A stretch of DNA of 64,000 nt. It comes from Catonia carolina (taxonomy: Eukaryota > Arthropoda > Insecta > Hemiptera > Achilidae). Under the pieces are notes generated by a model. It saw only the letters and a list, made by a program, of their open reading frames with translations. It had not been told where the DNA came from and did not search any database. The stretch covers positions 102,588,748 to 102,652,747 of the forward strand of contig JAQMRL010000002.1 in the NCBI GenBank assembly GCA_035578175.1, given 5' to 3'. The position numbers were made by a program, and so were the translations under genes. Positions 22,767 to 34,090 of this stretch are shown here, in pieces (the stretch's first letter is position 1; each line of letters opens with the position of its first letter).

Positions 22767-24373
22767 CGAAATTACCTTTGCAATATTATAATTTACTTAA
22801 TAATTAATAAATAATTAGTGCAGTTATATTGTTATTTATCTATTTTGTTATATTTGTACTTCTTTTAAAATTACACATGCATTTAATAATTACAACTTAC
22901 AGTACATTAAAATGTTAATCTCATATATTTATCTCTACTTTTCTAGTTATGTAAGAGTTGGGAGATTTACCTGTCCAACCATAGTTTCCCACGTCCTAGG
23001 ATAGAATATATACAAACATATTTTGTTTTGTGTATTGTAACTACACACTTCTGTAAATAGTGTGTATTTATTATTATTTATTTATGTAAATCATCATATA
23101 ATTCTCTTAAATATTATTGTAACTAGATATTGTAAGTTACGAGTTGCATTTTGTAAATCTGATGTAAAATTAATTAACTTGTTATAGTTTATGTACGTTT
23201 AATATATTATTTATTATTATAAATTTAAGTTAACGTTATCCATGAACATCTGTTGTACAAAATTCATTTGTTTGTACAGAGGTCTGTACCGTGTTTAACT
23301 AAATTGTAACATTTGATATTTGCGGACATAGTTTTCATATTTAAGGAGTGTGTGGTATAAGAAAAATTAGGTAAAATTTATTTCTTAAAACAATGATCTC
23401 TGTTATTTTTATTACGTTTACATGACATTCTATGCAGAAATTGGATAACCCATACCATTGTATGTATTTTGTCAAAATTTATAAATTTCAGCCAAAAACA
23501 TTACGCCTTTGTATACCTTCCGTTCACAATTTCTCACTTTCCGTCCTACACCTACCTGAAAATCCCCCAAGACCCTGGAGTAGATACCTATTAATTTAAT
23601 AAAGTAAACCTTAAAAGTTATTCAGAAGTTTTTTTAATCACAGTTCTGGAGGAGGTATCAGTGTAAGCCTTACCTTTCTCATGCCTACTTGTCATTTCAA
23701 CACACTCATCATAATCATCACATTTACTATTTTTAACATTTTACCAGTTCTAAATAAATTATTATACCCGACTATAATACAATACATTGTGTACAATAGT
23801 TTTTATAATATTGTTGCTTCATTTAACCAGTCACACATCCCTTTATCAAATCAAAAATTTACGTAATGTCTTGTAGCCTATATTACTCTAAGCTTTCCAA
23901 TAATGAAAGAGTTTTTGAAATCCGTCGGGTACTTTCTGGAATTACCTCGTACATACAAACAAACATTACTTTATTCGTAAATAAAAAGACCATAAAGTAA
24001 GCAGTATACATATACATAGCTCCTTTATACTGTATTATTTCCTATATTGTATAGATAGAGCATTTTATGGTATCTTCTTTTTCTTTCAAACAAGGATTAG
24101 GCCGCTGCCTGTTCCGAACTCACACACTATTTCATCTATCTTCATCTTCTAGGTCTACCGACATTCCTTTTCCCTTCTGGAGCATACTAGTGCGCCTGCT
24201 TAGGTAGCCTATGATATGACATTTTTTCCATGAGCTTTTATGGTATTTACATATCCAAATATAATCTGAACTCCCATCAATAACAAAAATTAAGGTTTTG
24301 AAAAATTGTTGCACCTTCATCCATTCAAATCTTCATATAGGTAATAGCTAAAAATAATATGTATCTATTTGTT
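22767..24373. other. 1.6 kb AT-rich DNA, nothing recognised
   Basis: No frame shows recognisable similarity; no shared repeat found. Confidence 0.4.
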
Positions 24374-24617
24374 AACCTTAATTTGTTTGCGTCGCAATCT
24401 GTTCAATTTAGAATAATAGCAGTCCCATGATCCAATTAGATGAGAATGACATGTATGAGTTGTAAATGAGGTGTAATCTTGGCCAGACTCAGGCCGATCG
24501 TTCCTGAGAGAGTATGGTTATATAATCCCTACCATAAAAGTACACCGGTAACCATTGTCTAGTATTCAAATACGTATAAAAGTAACTACTGTACCTATAC
24601 TAGGATTTGAAAAAGGA
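24374..24617 (-). mobile_element. Family D SINE, partial copy D3
   Basis: Shares the GTCGCAATCTGTTCAATTTA and TACACCGGTAACCATTGTCT body segments with D1 in reverse orientation. The tRNA-like head is missing and no TSD is visible. Confidence 0.75.
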
Positions 24618-25403
24618 ATATTATCCGATTTTTTTATTACAAGGAAATTTGGGAAATTTAACGATATTCAAATAAATTAAATCCTAATAATTGTTTATAA
24701 ATAAAGTTAAAGTATTTTAATAACAATTTGTATTTAATGAAACAAGCATTAATATTGATTAATCATTTCACTGAAATTAATATAATAAAGTTCCTAGTGA
24801 TTTCACCAGATTCCAAAAATTTTTTATTACTTTTGTCTCATAATTTTAAGAGACGAAGGTTAACCAGATAATTAAAACTGCTGCTGGAATATAATCGGTT
24901 TAAAACTGTGGGAACATTTACATCTTTCCTCTTTATTTTCATAACGTTTTAGAAATATTAAATTGCTTTATTATTTCATTACACATAGGTTATTAGAATA
25001 AATGTTTTAATTTTATTACACTAGACTTCGTAATATTACATTTTATGTCTGTTTTTATTAGCTTACTAATTTAATTTTATGAAAACAAATTATTATTTGA
25101 TCATGTTTGTTTTTGTCGAACATCAAAGAATTTTTAATTGTAAATGTTGTTTCTGATCATATCGAAAATTATTTTTGTATTCTGAACATTAATTATTCGT
25201 TTTTTTCTATGAATCACGACGCATTGTTTTTGTTAAATTTACTAACAGAATGCTATTCAGTCAACTTCCGGTAATAAGAGATATTACGTCTTAAAAATTG
25301 CAAAAAATTTGTGATTCTTAATTTTAAAGTTATTAGTCAAAGAGTGAATCCAGTTTGAGGGATGAGAAATTTTTTTACCAACTTGCTTAAATGCTAGGTA
25401 TCT
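24618..25403. other. AT-rich spacer, nothing recognised
   Basis: No coding or repeat signal seen. Confidence 0.4.
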
Positions 25404-25609
25404 GTTGTTGTTTAGGTCATCAGCCGAAAGGCTGGTTTGAACCTCTTCTAGAGGTTTTAATATTAGTATAACGAGGAGTAAGGTGGTTTACCAATGCCTT
25501 TCTCACTAAGTTGAAAAGTACACTTATCAGCATGCCGGGCCCTTTGTAAAGCACATGTTTTCCACCTTACAAATTACACCTCCACTTCATTCACCACAGG
25601 GTCTGGCTG
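25404..25609 (-). mobile_element. Family A fragment A5 (3' half)
   Basis: Reverse orientation; runs from the tail to GGGTCTGGCTG, at which point an R1-like LINE has been inserted. Past the LINE only the TSD copy and 'TA' of the SINE remain before family B sequence begins, so A5 was already truncated next to B4. Confidence 0.82.
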
Positions 25610-26290
25610 AATGCTAACAGGGCATGGTTGCTTTGGGACATATTTGACGAGATTCAAATTTCATACAGTACCGAAATGTCGACTGCGCGACAGTGAAGAG
25701 GAGGAGTCCATTGAGCATTTTTTTGAAAGATGTCCCTATTTTGGCCTCGGACAGAATGGAGACATCTGAGAAGATAGAGGTTGCACAGTGGATCCCAGAG
25801 AGAGTAGGGGCAGCGATGCTGCGGGATGAGGAGAGCTGGAAGTTGGTCTCTCAGTTTGCGGAGAGGGTAGTCGGGAGACTGCGGAGAGAGGAGATAAATG
25901 GAGATCAGCGGGATCGCCCTCTCCCACAGTGAATCAATCCTGTCTCGATCTCAGTAGGTAAGGTAGGCACACTAATTCCCTGAGCTGGTGATCAAAGAGA
26001 TGACTGAAAGTGAGAGAGTGAGTGTTGGTCAGTGACAACGAGAGGGGAATTAGACAGTATGTAAATTTTTTAACCCGACATTTGCTTTGTAGTATTATAT
26101 AAACAGTTTCGAGGGAGGTGGAGGGTTGTTTGCGGATGTCGGATCAAGTGGCCAGGCGGTGGGTTTTTGGTTTGGTTAGGCGGTTACGGCCTCCTTGGGG
26201 TTGGACGAGGACGCCTCAGTTGAGTCCAACACTAATTCCCCATCGTGAGTGAGTGAACATGAGTTTTTCTCGGCGCCTCGGATAAAAAAA
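25610..26290 (+). mobile_element. 5'-truncated R1-like LINE
   Basis: A 681 bp insertion in A5 with an 11 bp TSD, GGGTCTGGCTG (25599-25609 and 26291-26301), and a short A tail (GATAAAAAAA). It is clearly more GC-rich than its surroundings. It holds the reverse-transcriptase C-terminus (next entry) and ~350 bp of 3' untranslated sequence. 5' truncation is typical of LINE insertion. Confidence 0.9.
25611..25932 (+). pseudogene. R1-clade LINE ORF2 C-terminus
   Basis: This is the last ~105 codons of a non-LTR retrotransposon ORF2. The first frame from 25611 reads MLTGHGCFGTYLTRFKFH and CRLRDSEEEESIEHFFERC, the Cys-His motif near the end of R1-type proteins. A +1 frameshift near 25741 leads to the second frame, which carries the conserved tail WIPERVGAAMLRDEESWKL...FAERVVGRLRREE and stops at 25930-25932. 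Motif order and spacing fit the R1 clade. The catalytic domains are absent because of 5' truncation, so it is inactive. Classical R1 sits in 28S rDNA; this one sits in a SINE, so it belongs to a dispersed relative or moved off target. Confidence 0.88.
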
Positions 26291-26301
26291 GGGTCTGGCT
26301 G

Positions 26302-26565
26302 TAAAATGTGACAAAAATGTGAAAAATTGCCCGAATGAACTTCTACTTCCGTCTTTAGGTTTTGATGAAAATGTTCGTGTCGGGTCCCGCTTGTAGTGCC
26401 TAACTGAAGTTCCAAGTTAAACTTCGTACTACATTCTGTTTGAGATATTTTGTCCAATCACATACACACACAAATCGCGAAAATCATGTTTTTTTGGTTT
26501 CAAGTCGCCTGAAAACTCGATTTCAAAAAATCGACACGAAAACTTCATTTCGTGAAAGAGAAAGT
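26302..26565 (-). mobile_element. Family B fragment, 5' part, copy B4
   Basis: Reverse orientation, ending at an altered GTGAAAGAGAAAGT terminus (26552-26565). More diverged than B1, B3 or B7. Its inner end is fused to the truncated A5. Confidence 0.72.
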
Positions 26566-26759
26566 TATAAATAATTCTAGTCTTGATCTCTCCTACCATT
26601 GAGGTAATCTCGGTAAAAATTAAAAAATACACAAAATGCTCAAGCAACCACCTAGATTGACCCAGGTGTAAATTATTGTGACAATATCGAAGAAGAGCAT
26701 GGTTCGCGAAATTTGTAGTATTTAATTCATAAAATGGTAAAGAGTAGATAGTAGAGTGA

Positions 26760-27310
26760 AAAAGTATCAATAGGGTCAGTTATAAAAGGATACCTATTTA
26801 TAAAGGGTTTTTGTTGTACAATTATTTATGAAAGGGTCGGTTGATTACCTGTAACACCTTTTATCTGTTGTTGACTTGTTTACAATAGTTAAGATTTTTT
26901 CCAGTAAAAAGGGTTTTTGTACTTTATTATTTGCATGGATTTTCTCTGCTTCTCTGGAATTATCTTTTTGAACCACCTATATAAAGAGACCCCCGAGGCG
27001 GTCAGAGAGTTAGTATCCGTTTGATCTTTGACAAGTGTTTATTACGTTGGATCAGGTCAACGTAGTATCCGGGCATTGTGTGGTCAACGATTGTTAATAC
27101 TATCCTATGTGCATTATAGTCAGTTTTTTGTATGTGCTTAGTGTATAATTATTTGTAAGTAGTACTGAGTAAATTATTAAGTGATTATTGTATTACTTCA
27201 TTATAATTAGTTTATTATTTATTTTGTAAATCTTTTAGTTGTAATAAATACTTTTAATTGTAAACTTTAGTGTATTAATTATTTAATTACCTAGATCGGG
27301 GAAACGGACC
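26760..27310 (+). other. LTR-like or promoter-like stretch
   Basis: It shows TATAAAAGG at 26781, a CTATATAAAG box at 26978, a GC-rich segment with GACCCCCGAGGCGGTCAGAG about 15 bp later, and an AATAAA signal at 27243. That order (TATA box, GC-rich start region, polyadenylation signal within ~300 bp) is what a solo long terminal repeat would show. I could not define TG...CA ends or a TSD, so an unrelated promoter is equally possible. Confidence 0.3.
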
Positions 27311-28049
27311 TTAGCGATAAATGTCACAGTATTTTTTTTAAAAACCTCTCATGTTCTTTATTGTTAAAACCTCTCATTTTGTCCTTTATTATTGAAATAC
27401 TACTAATCAGCTCTTTAATTTTTGTAGGTCTACCTTGTTAGAGTTTTCCAGACCCGTGCCTGGGTTCGAAATCGGTACCTTTCATTTTGTAGTTTCATTA
27501 TGCTACTTTTCTAATATTCTTAGAAAATTCAGCTAAATATTTCTTAATTTACTTTTCTATTCATTTTGGCTACTGAGGATTTCAGCATTTGTTTAGTAGC
27601 CTATTTCAGCGCGAGCTTTAGTAAACATAGTAATGTACTACATATGTGTATGTATGTCAGTGGTTTCGTTTGGGTGTAGCCTGCGGCCTGTGGCCTATAT
27701 CAAGCCTTTGCTATAATACTGGTTTACCTCGGCATCTACAAGATGTTGCGTGTTGATTAAAATATTGCATTTCCTGCACTTGTACAAGATTCTAAACTTA
27801 CTCATTCCCGTCCCAAGGGAAAGTGATCGCAGTGCTCAGCAAAATACTAGGCCAACAAGGACCATAATCGAGTAACCGATTTTGCTTGCGTCTGTGACTG
27901 TCTGTCTGCCTTCTCATTTACATCTCACATTTCTTTGTACTTTTAAACATGCTTAAATTTCCCGTCTTTATCAGATTACATTCATGCTAGTTGTGAATAA
28001 ATTCTATTTTACCTGATTACTTATCAACCATTTTTTTAAAATATATACA
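27311..28049. other. Mostly unrecognised DNA
   Basis: A B-box-like GGGTTCGAAATCGG near 27461 may be a remnant of a tRNA-SINE, but no A box or tail supports it. No gene. Confidence 0.35.
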
Positions 28050-28239
28050 CAGAAGCGTCGATTATCTGAACGCCAGTCATCCGAACCGTCATCGATGGAA
28101 AAAATACATATTTACTCACGCAGAGGCCTTTCCTGCCCTAGAAACTACAATGCTATGGTACGAAGAACAGCCTGAATTTAGTGCTGCTGAAACATTGTTA
28201 CTAAAAATAATAAGAGATGTTGCTGCGACTAAAACTTAA
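28050..28239 (+). pseudogene. Tigger/pogo-like element: one end joined to transposase tail
   Basis: It starts with a pogo/Tigger-type end containing TCGATTATCTGAACGCC and ATCCGAACC. About 50 bp later an open frame (28120-28239, ending TAA) reads EAFPALETTMLWYEEQPEFS and LLLKIIRDVAATKT, which resembles the C-terminal region of Tigger/pogo transposases ('ALETVLRWFE...LRDLAA' type). The catalytic DDE core and the DNA-binding domain are missing, so this is a deletion derivative with no activity. Its right side is replaced by family B copy B5. Confidence 0.65.
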
Positions 28240-28248
28240 ACCATATTA

Positions 28249-28724
28249 TTGGTGCCTTAATATGCATTTTAGCGCAAAAGTGTATGCAATAGAAGTAGAA
28301 AATTAAAAAATCGACAACTTATTTCAAACATTTTTTTATATAACGCTTAGTTTAGCAGTAATTAGTGATTTTCTGGATTTTTACCATGAAAATCTGTAAA
28401 AAAATCGATTTTTTTTAGATTTCGGTCTTAGTATCCATTTACGACAAAAATGCATATAATCAAATTTATAGGGAATTAAAAGATCTACAACTTTTATTAT
28501 GAGCATTTTTCTCTACAGAGCCTAGTTTAGCGTGAAAGAGTAATTTTCCTTGCCTAACTGAGGTTGATTTTTATTTTGCGTCATTCACTCATGATTAAAA
28601 TTAGGTTATGTGTTTTGAGGTTCGTTTTTTGTTTATTTCTTATGTTTTATTACTATTGTTGTTAGGTTATAGTGTTCATTGTTTACTTTGGTAAGAGAAA
28701 GTCGTATGAGTGTTTCACACCAGA
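28249..28724 (+). mobile_element. Family B fragment, 3' half, copy B5
   Basis: Begins at the internal GCCTTAATATGCATTTTAGC segment and runs through GTAAGAGAAAGT to TTTCACACCAGA, followed by TTTTT. The 5' half is missing. Confidence 0.76.
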
Positions 28725-29792
28725 TTTTTCAGTCTTGTTCGAAGCTTATGATGTTTAGTTGAAGGAAGTATTTTATCGTTCAGAGTTTTCATATCTTGTT
28801 ACATACCTAATGTGAACGTTTTTTCTACGGGTCGACTCCATTAATTGAATAATAACTTCACTAGTTTTAGCATTCAAACGTTAACTTTGAACCTATAATC
28901 CGGGGTAGGTTTTGGCCTAATATATGCGATGAAAGATACTGTGGGGTTAATGGACCTTGGGGTTTTTTGTTACTTGTTTAAATGATTATACGATTTCCCA
29001 CTCCCAAGTGAGACTAAATCGTTAAAAACAGGGACTGGCTAATTGGTTAAAGAATTTCTGTAAGTTATTCGTGACAATTTTAACGAACACAAGAAAATAT
29101 CAGATCTTTATTTCTATGAAATATTTTAACTTTGGACATTTTTATCTAAATCCTCTTATCTACATTGTAAAGTATTCTTCCCTAGTTACCCTATAACAGG
29201 CGATACAGTATAGTGTTAGACTCCTGTCATGCTTTCTGACCTCGTTTATCATCCTTTCATGTCACGATCTCTTCTAATCCTGAAAAAGGACATAACTTAG
29301 TCCCTTTATCAAACCATGTAAAATTTAAGAAGTTTTTTCATTTTCGACTTGAATGAATATGTCTCACCTACCAATCAATGGTTTTGTTGTCTGGAAAAAG
29401 TAATTTTTGGAGTGTGAAAACGGATAGAATGTAATTTTGTGGAAGAAAGTAACTATATTGAATGCTTATATGGTATTGATAAATATAAAGGATTCATACA
29501 TTGTTCGGAACTTGGTATTGTATTTTACGGTTTAGGTTCCGTGTTAATTTTTCCGCAATTGCAAGTTCAAAATTAATTTACGACGAACCGCGCTAACTTT
29601 CTTGTTAATCTTCAGGATTACCCTATGTAACAATTAATTTTAAGATTGATTTTGAGGCTGTATCCGCAACAGTTAAAATTTTATGTGGTCGACGGTATCT
29701 AACGACTCACAAAATGGAATGAATGTATGTACAAAAAATTGCCTATCGCCACTAAACCAAACGTTTGACATAATGGTTTCTAAATTTGTACT
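28725..29792. other. 1 kb unrecognised DNA
   Basis: No supported coding or repeat feature. Confidence 0.4.
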
Positions 29793-30060
29793 CTAGAGGT
29801 GTAAACGACTCTAGTCAGAGTTATCTCCTCTTAAGTAACAAATTTCATTATACTGCCAGACCCTGTGGTGAATAAAGTGAAGGTGTTATGTGCAGGGTGG
29901 AAATTTTATGCTTTCAGGAGGGCCTGGCATGCTGATAAGCATACTTTTCCACTCGTTAAGGAAGATAATGGTAAACCACCTCATTCCTCGTTTTACTAAG
30001 TAAAAGTAAAGCCTGTAGAGATTCAAACCAGCCTTTTGGCTGATGACTTTAAAACACAAA
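29793..30060 (+). mobile_element. Family A fragment A6 (3' two thirds)
   Basis: Starts at CTAGAGGTGTAAACGAC and runs to the tail TGATGACTTTAAAACACAAA. 5'-truncated; the tail differs from the usual AAC repeats. Confidence 0.8.
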
Positions 30061-30111
30061 CGAGTAATTGAGCTTAATTTTTGTTTTATAATTATAAAAA
30101 TGATTGAAGAA

Positions 30112-30685
30112 AATTTTTTATTTATTTAAAATCGCATCAACAGCTTGGAAATGATTACTATATTACTGTTTAACGAATACGATGGGTTTTAACTTGAGTT
30201 GTTGTTTAGGTCAACAGCCGAAAGGCTGGTTTAAACCTCTAGAGGTTTTACTAAGTAAAAACGAAGAGTGAGGTTGTTTACAATTGCCTTCCTCTCTTAG
30301 TTGAAAGAGTATGCTTATCAGCATGCCAGGCCCTCCGAAAAGCACCCATATTCCACCCTGTAAATGACACCTTCACTTCATTCACCACAGGGTCTGGCTG
30401 TATAGTGAAATTCATTACTCTCAGAAGAGATAACTCTGACTGTGTCTTTTACACCTCTACCTCTTTTGTTCTTAAATAGTTCAGTATATAATTGGCTGAC
30501 TATGTAATAAGAAACAGAACTAATTTTTGTAGCCCTGGAACCAACAGATCGAGTGCAATTTAACACTCCACCTGCCCGTTATGGGCAAGGTTTTAACTTG
30601 TTAATGTTTTTATCCCCATTGCTAGAATTAAATCCAGGACCTTTCGCGCTGAGTTCAACCACTACGCCACGAAGTGCAAATCGTG
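30112..30685 (-). mobile_element. tRNA-derived SINE split by A7
   Basis: Two parts, 30112-30196 (tail with GTTGATGCGATTTTAAATAA on the minus strand) and 30601-30685 (head with A box TGGCGTAGTGG), form one SINE in reverse orientation. They are separated by a complete family A copy, so this SINE predates A7. Confidence 0.75.
30197..30588 (-). mobile_element. Family A retroposon, copy A7
   Basis: Full-length 392 bp reverse copy with an exact 12 bp TSD, GGTTTTAACTTG, at 30185-30196 and 30589-30600. Together with A1 and A12 it defines both ends of the family. Confidence 0.94.
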
Positions 30686-32118
30686 ATAATACAATTCTGT
30701 AAAAAAAAAATTGGGACTGCATTACACTGTTATAGCCAAGTTAAATGTTAATCCGTTTCTAGAGTAATAAATAAGAAGAAAAGGAAACTGCGTTTGCGAT
30801 GGATCGAAAAACTAACTTACTTTCTTATTATAGTTTTTTTAATGGTAGATATAAGTAACGAGTGCTGGATGTATCCAATCTGTGACCATTCTTTTAATTT
30901 CGTTGAAGGAAACTTAGGAAGTGGGATTGGATGCTTTACTTTTTCCATTGCCCTGGTTCCTTGAAGAGCAACACGATTTCCAGTCGTGTTGAAGATGAAA
31001 TTGTGGCTCGATGCCAGAGTAGCAATTCGCGTTGAATGCTTTTGGAACCGAATCAGAACTTCAGTTCAACGTAACGCACATAACACATAAAAGAGTGAGG
31101 GGGACAGTTTCTAGTTTCTCTTCTGTTATCCGGGATGAGGTTGGTTATGGTCGAATTTCCATTATTATCTCGGTATGCCTCCATTTCATTCCTGTACAAT
31201 TTAAATCGTTCCTGTAGTTTTCATTTTAAATGTAACCAAGAATTTATTGAAGGAAACTTTGTGTGTATCTAAATATGTTTACTGACCTACAGTAAATTTG
31301 GAAATTTCATCAGTCGTTCGATTTTATATTTTGTTTACGTTTTTCTCAGTGTATTAATTTCAGTTCTAATGTAAATTTTGAAATTTTTATTACTCTTAAA
31401 GTTCTGTAGGCCTATAAAAAGATCAAAATATTTAAATTAAAATCTAATGTACAATTTTTTTTTAATTATTACATTTCTCTTTTTTAAACCCTTTTATATT
31501 CCACGTCGGAGGTGTTTAACTTTTTTTGACATGGTATAACTTTTTAATGTCGGACCCGTGAAGAATGAGCTCTAGAGAATAATTTATATGCGGATCTTAT
31601 TTTCCTGTGTGATGTGAATTTTTTTACGTTTAGACTGTGTACATGCTGAGAGAAACTGGTTATGTCAACACATGTACCTAAGTTTCTCTAAAGAGAGTTA
31701 ATGCTCCCTGGACAAATTTACGGTCATGATGAGCTGAAAGCCACTCGTGATAAGCGCCGCGCTACAAAATAAAAAAGTACAACTTTTGTACACGGGCTTA
31801 CAGTAGTTTGAAACTGTTATACTTTATTTCTTAAATCTTTTACTACAGTTAGTATTAAGATGTAGCATAATTGCCGTATTTAAAGTTTTACAGTGGGCAA
31901 GGTTGGCCTAAGTAAAAATTTGGCCGAGCCGTTGCAGTCCCATCAAAATTTTAATGGACCTTGATCAAATTTAGTTAATGACCACTGATGTAGACTTAGA
32001 GCTACTTTTTTGAGGGTTGTTGACTGTATTAAGCTATTTACCAAAGTTATAGTCAGATTTCATTGATTGAGTCGCCACGTATTATAAAAATATTTAGAAA
32101 AGATAGAAAATAACTTTT
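30686..32118. other. 1.4 kb unrecognised DNA
   Basis: It includes a 61-codon open frame at 31032-31217 without similarity that I recognise. TAGGCCTA at 31407. No feature supported. Confidence 0.35.
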
Positions 32119-32320
32119 TTCTTTGTCTTGCCTATGTGAATATAAGTTATAAGGAAGGAAAGTATTGTTTTCGTGTCGGTTTTTCAAAATCGAGTTTTCA
32201 CCAGATCTACACGTTTTTAGACCCCCTGAACCCAAAAAAAACATGTTTTTAGCAATTGGTCTGTGTGTTTGTGTGTGAACAAATATCTCAAGAACGGAAC
32301 ATCGTACGAAATTGAAACTT
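32119..32320 (+). mobile_element. Family B fragment, 5' end, copy B6
   Basis: Matches the first ~200 bp of the family, from a variant TTCTTTGTCTTGCC terminus to ACATCGTACGAAATTGAAAC. Confidence 0.75.
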
Positions 32321-32403
32321 GCAAACCCAAAATCAAGAAACCAAACTCAACCTTTAAATTACGATGCAACGTTCGGAACAATTGTTGAAACCATATATTT
32401 TAT

Positions 32404-32638
32404 TATTGTTGTTGTAGGCCATCAGCCGAAAGGCTTTATTAAGTAAGCGAGGAGTGAGGTGGTTTACCATGCCTTCCTCACCGAGTGGAAAAGTATGCTT
32501 ATCAGCATTCCAGGCTCTCTGAAAAGCATTTACTTTCCACCCTGCAATGACTACTTCATTCACCACAGGGTCTGGCCGTATAATGAAATTTATTACTCTC
32601 AGTAGAGATAACTCTGACTAGTGTTTTTTACACCTCTC
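32404..32638 (-). mobile_element. Family A fragment A8
   Basis: The 3' ~235 bp of the family in reverse, from a GTTGTTGTAGGCCATCAGCC tail to TTTACACCTCTC, with an internal deletion in the 'CCTCTAGAGG' region. Confidence 0.8.
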
Positions 32639-33722
32639 ATTTATTAATATCCACCCTGATGTATTGCCTCCACTAAATTACATTCAGTTAGTTTTATGTT
32701 CGAAAAATTTACTTTTCTCAGACAATAAACCTTCGATTGGTTGGTAAGATATATTTTTATCGAATCTAGAATTGAATTTCGCCTAACGGGTAAAAAAGGT
32801 GGAATAACAATCTCTACATCATCTTAAAAGAACTACAGTTCTGAAAATCAACTTGTTTATTTTGTGTGTGGTATTTAGGGAAACTACTGTAATATTTACA
32901 ACGTGTGTTACCACCCCTCTGATGAGCTTTGAGTACGGTTACAATTGCTGGTTTGTTGAGTATATAAGTTTACGACTATATGATGAAATGACAAGGTATC
33001 ATTTTCTACTCCACCGAACTATCAAAATATTTAGTACCTACTGAGATATAATTTTTTTAACTTACACTTTGTCCATTATTAAACTCACAATTTTTATGTA
33101 GCAGATACATTTTTAAGTTTAAAATTTAATGCAGTGAAATGTATCACTCTTATTATAAATACATGCTACTTTAAACTGATACACCGATTGCTTAAATTAT
33201 TAATATTAGATACTACAACTAAAAGCAAGTGTATCCAGTTGGTAGTTGAAAATTTTATAATCAATAACTCTTTATTGACTAGTATCACATGAAGGTAATG
33301 TAGTTCATTTTAAATTTAAACATTTAGCCTACTTACTTTTATAAAATCATATGAATTATTTATATTGAAAAATTTTCCCTTAAGTATTCTTAGTTTCTTT
33401 TTTTACTTTCGTGCGCTGTTTCTGTAGTGTTGAGTGAGAAAATGTGGCGATCGGGAAAATTTTCAATTCATTTATCCCCCGAAATACACATCTTTAACAT
33501 AAATGAAAACACAAATCTTGTTTTTTCCCGGAGAAATGAAAATTTTCTTTTTGAGTTTTCCCACCATTGTTTATGCTATATAGCCTACATTATGGTCTAC
33601 CCCTGCTTAAAAATATTTATTAGTTGTGTCACCATCACCCCTTTTATTTAAGCACTGTCGGGGGTAAGTTGGTGACTAACTTTTCAGGGGAAGAAAGATG
33701 TGAGAAGAAAAATAATTTTTCG
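32639..33722. other. 1 kb AT-rich DNA, nothing recognised
   Basis: Open frames at 32853 and 33427 are short and lack recognisable motifs. Confidence 0.35.
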
Positions 33723-33843
33723 TTAAAGAATCTTCGTGACTGGTTTCGTTGTACCTAAGCGGAGCTGTTTAGAGCTGCAGTGTCCAAGGTCCGAATAGCC
33801 AACATGATTGACAACCTCCGATCGGAGAGGGCATATTAAGAAG
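33723..33843 (+). pseudogene. LINE ORF2 extreme C-terminus fragment
   Basis: The translated fragment reads NLRDWFRCT, a stop, then AELFRAAVSKVRIANMIDNL. This resembles the last residues of a widespread insect endonuclease-reverse-transcriptase family, where a tryptophan-containing 'NLR.WF' segment precedes 'LFRAAVxKVxIAMMIAN'. Only ~40 codons survive, with an in-frame stop. It may belong to the same LINE type as 43105-43345. Confidence 0.5.
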
Positions 33844-33894
33844 AACTTGTGAGTTCTAATCTTTCTTAACTCTTTTTATCGTCACCATTAGGTT

Positions 33895-34090
33895 TCACTC
33901 TTAATTTTTCAGTTTTTTTTCTCTTACTTTGTACGGGAATCTAACTATTTCTCCACTTTCCGCATTCGACAGCTTATCGTCTGCTATCTTCCCTGAGATC
34001 CTTTGTACCATAGCGTTTTGGATTCCCTCTATCCACGTTTTCCGAGGGCGTCTTATCTCACATTTTCTGAACAGAATAAGAAACTTATTT
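33895..34090 (-). pseudogene. LINE C-terminal fragment (GRPRKTW type)
   Basis: The minus strand reads RRPRKTWIEGIQNAM, a motif found after the reverse-transcriptase domain in several LINE families, followed by an open stretch to a stop near 33897. Upstream codons are too decayed to place. The plus-strand frame over the same bases is a shadow. Confidence 0.5.

Noticed and set aside
26429..26770. 113-codon ORF on the minus strand
   Set aside because: Partly family B DNA and partly AT-rich spacer; no recognisable domain.
27440..27490. Additional tRNA-SINE
   Set aside because: Only a degenerate B-box-like word; no A box, body or tail.
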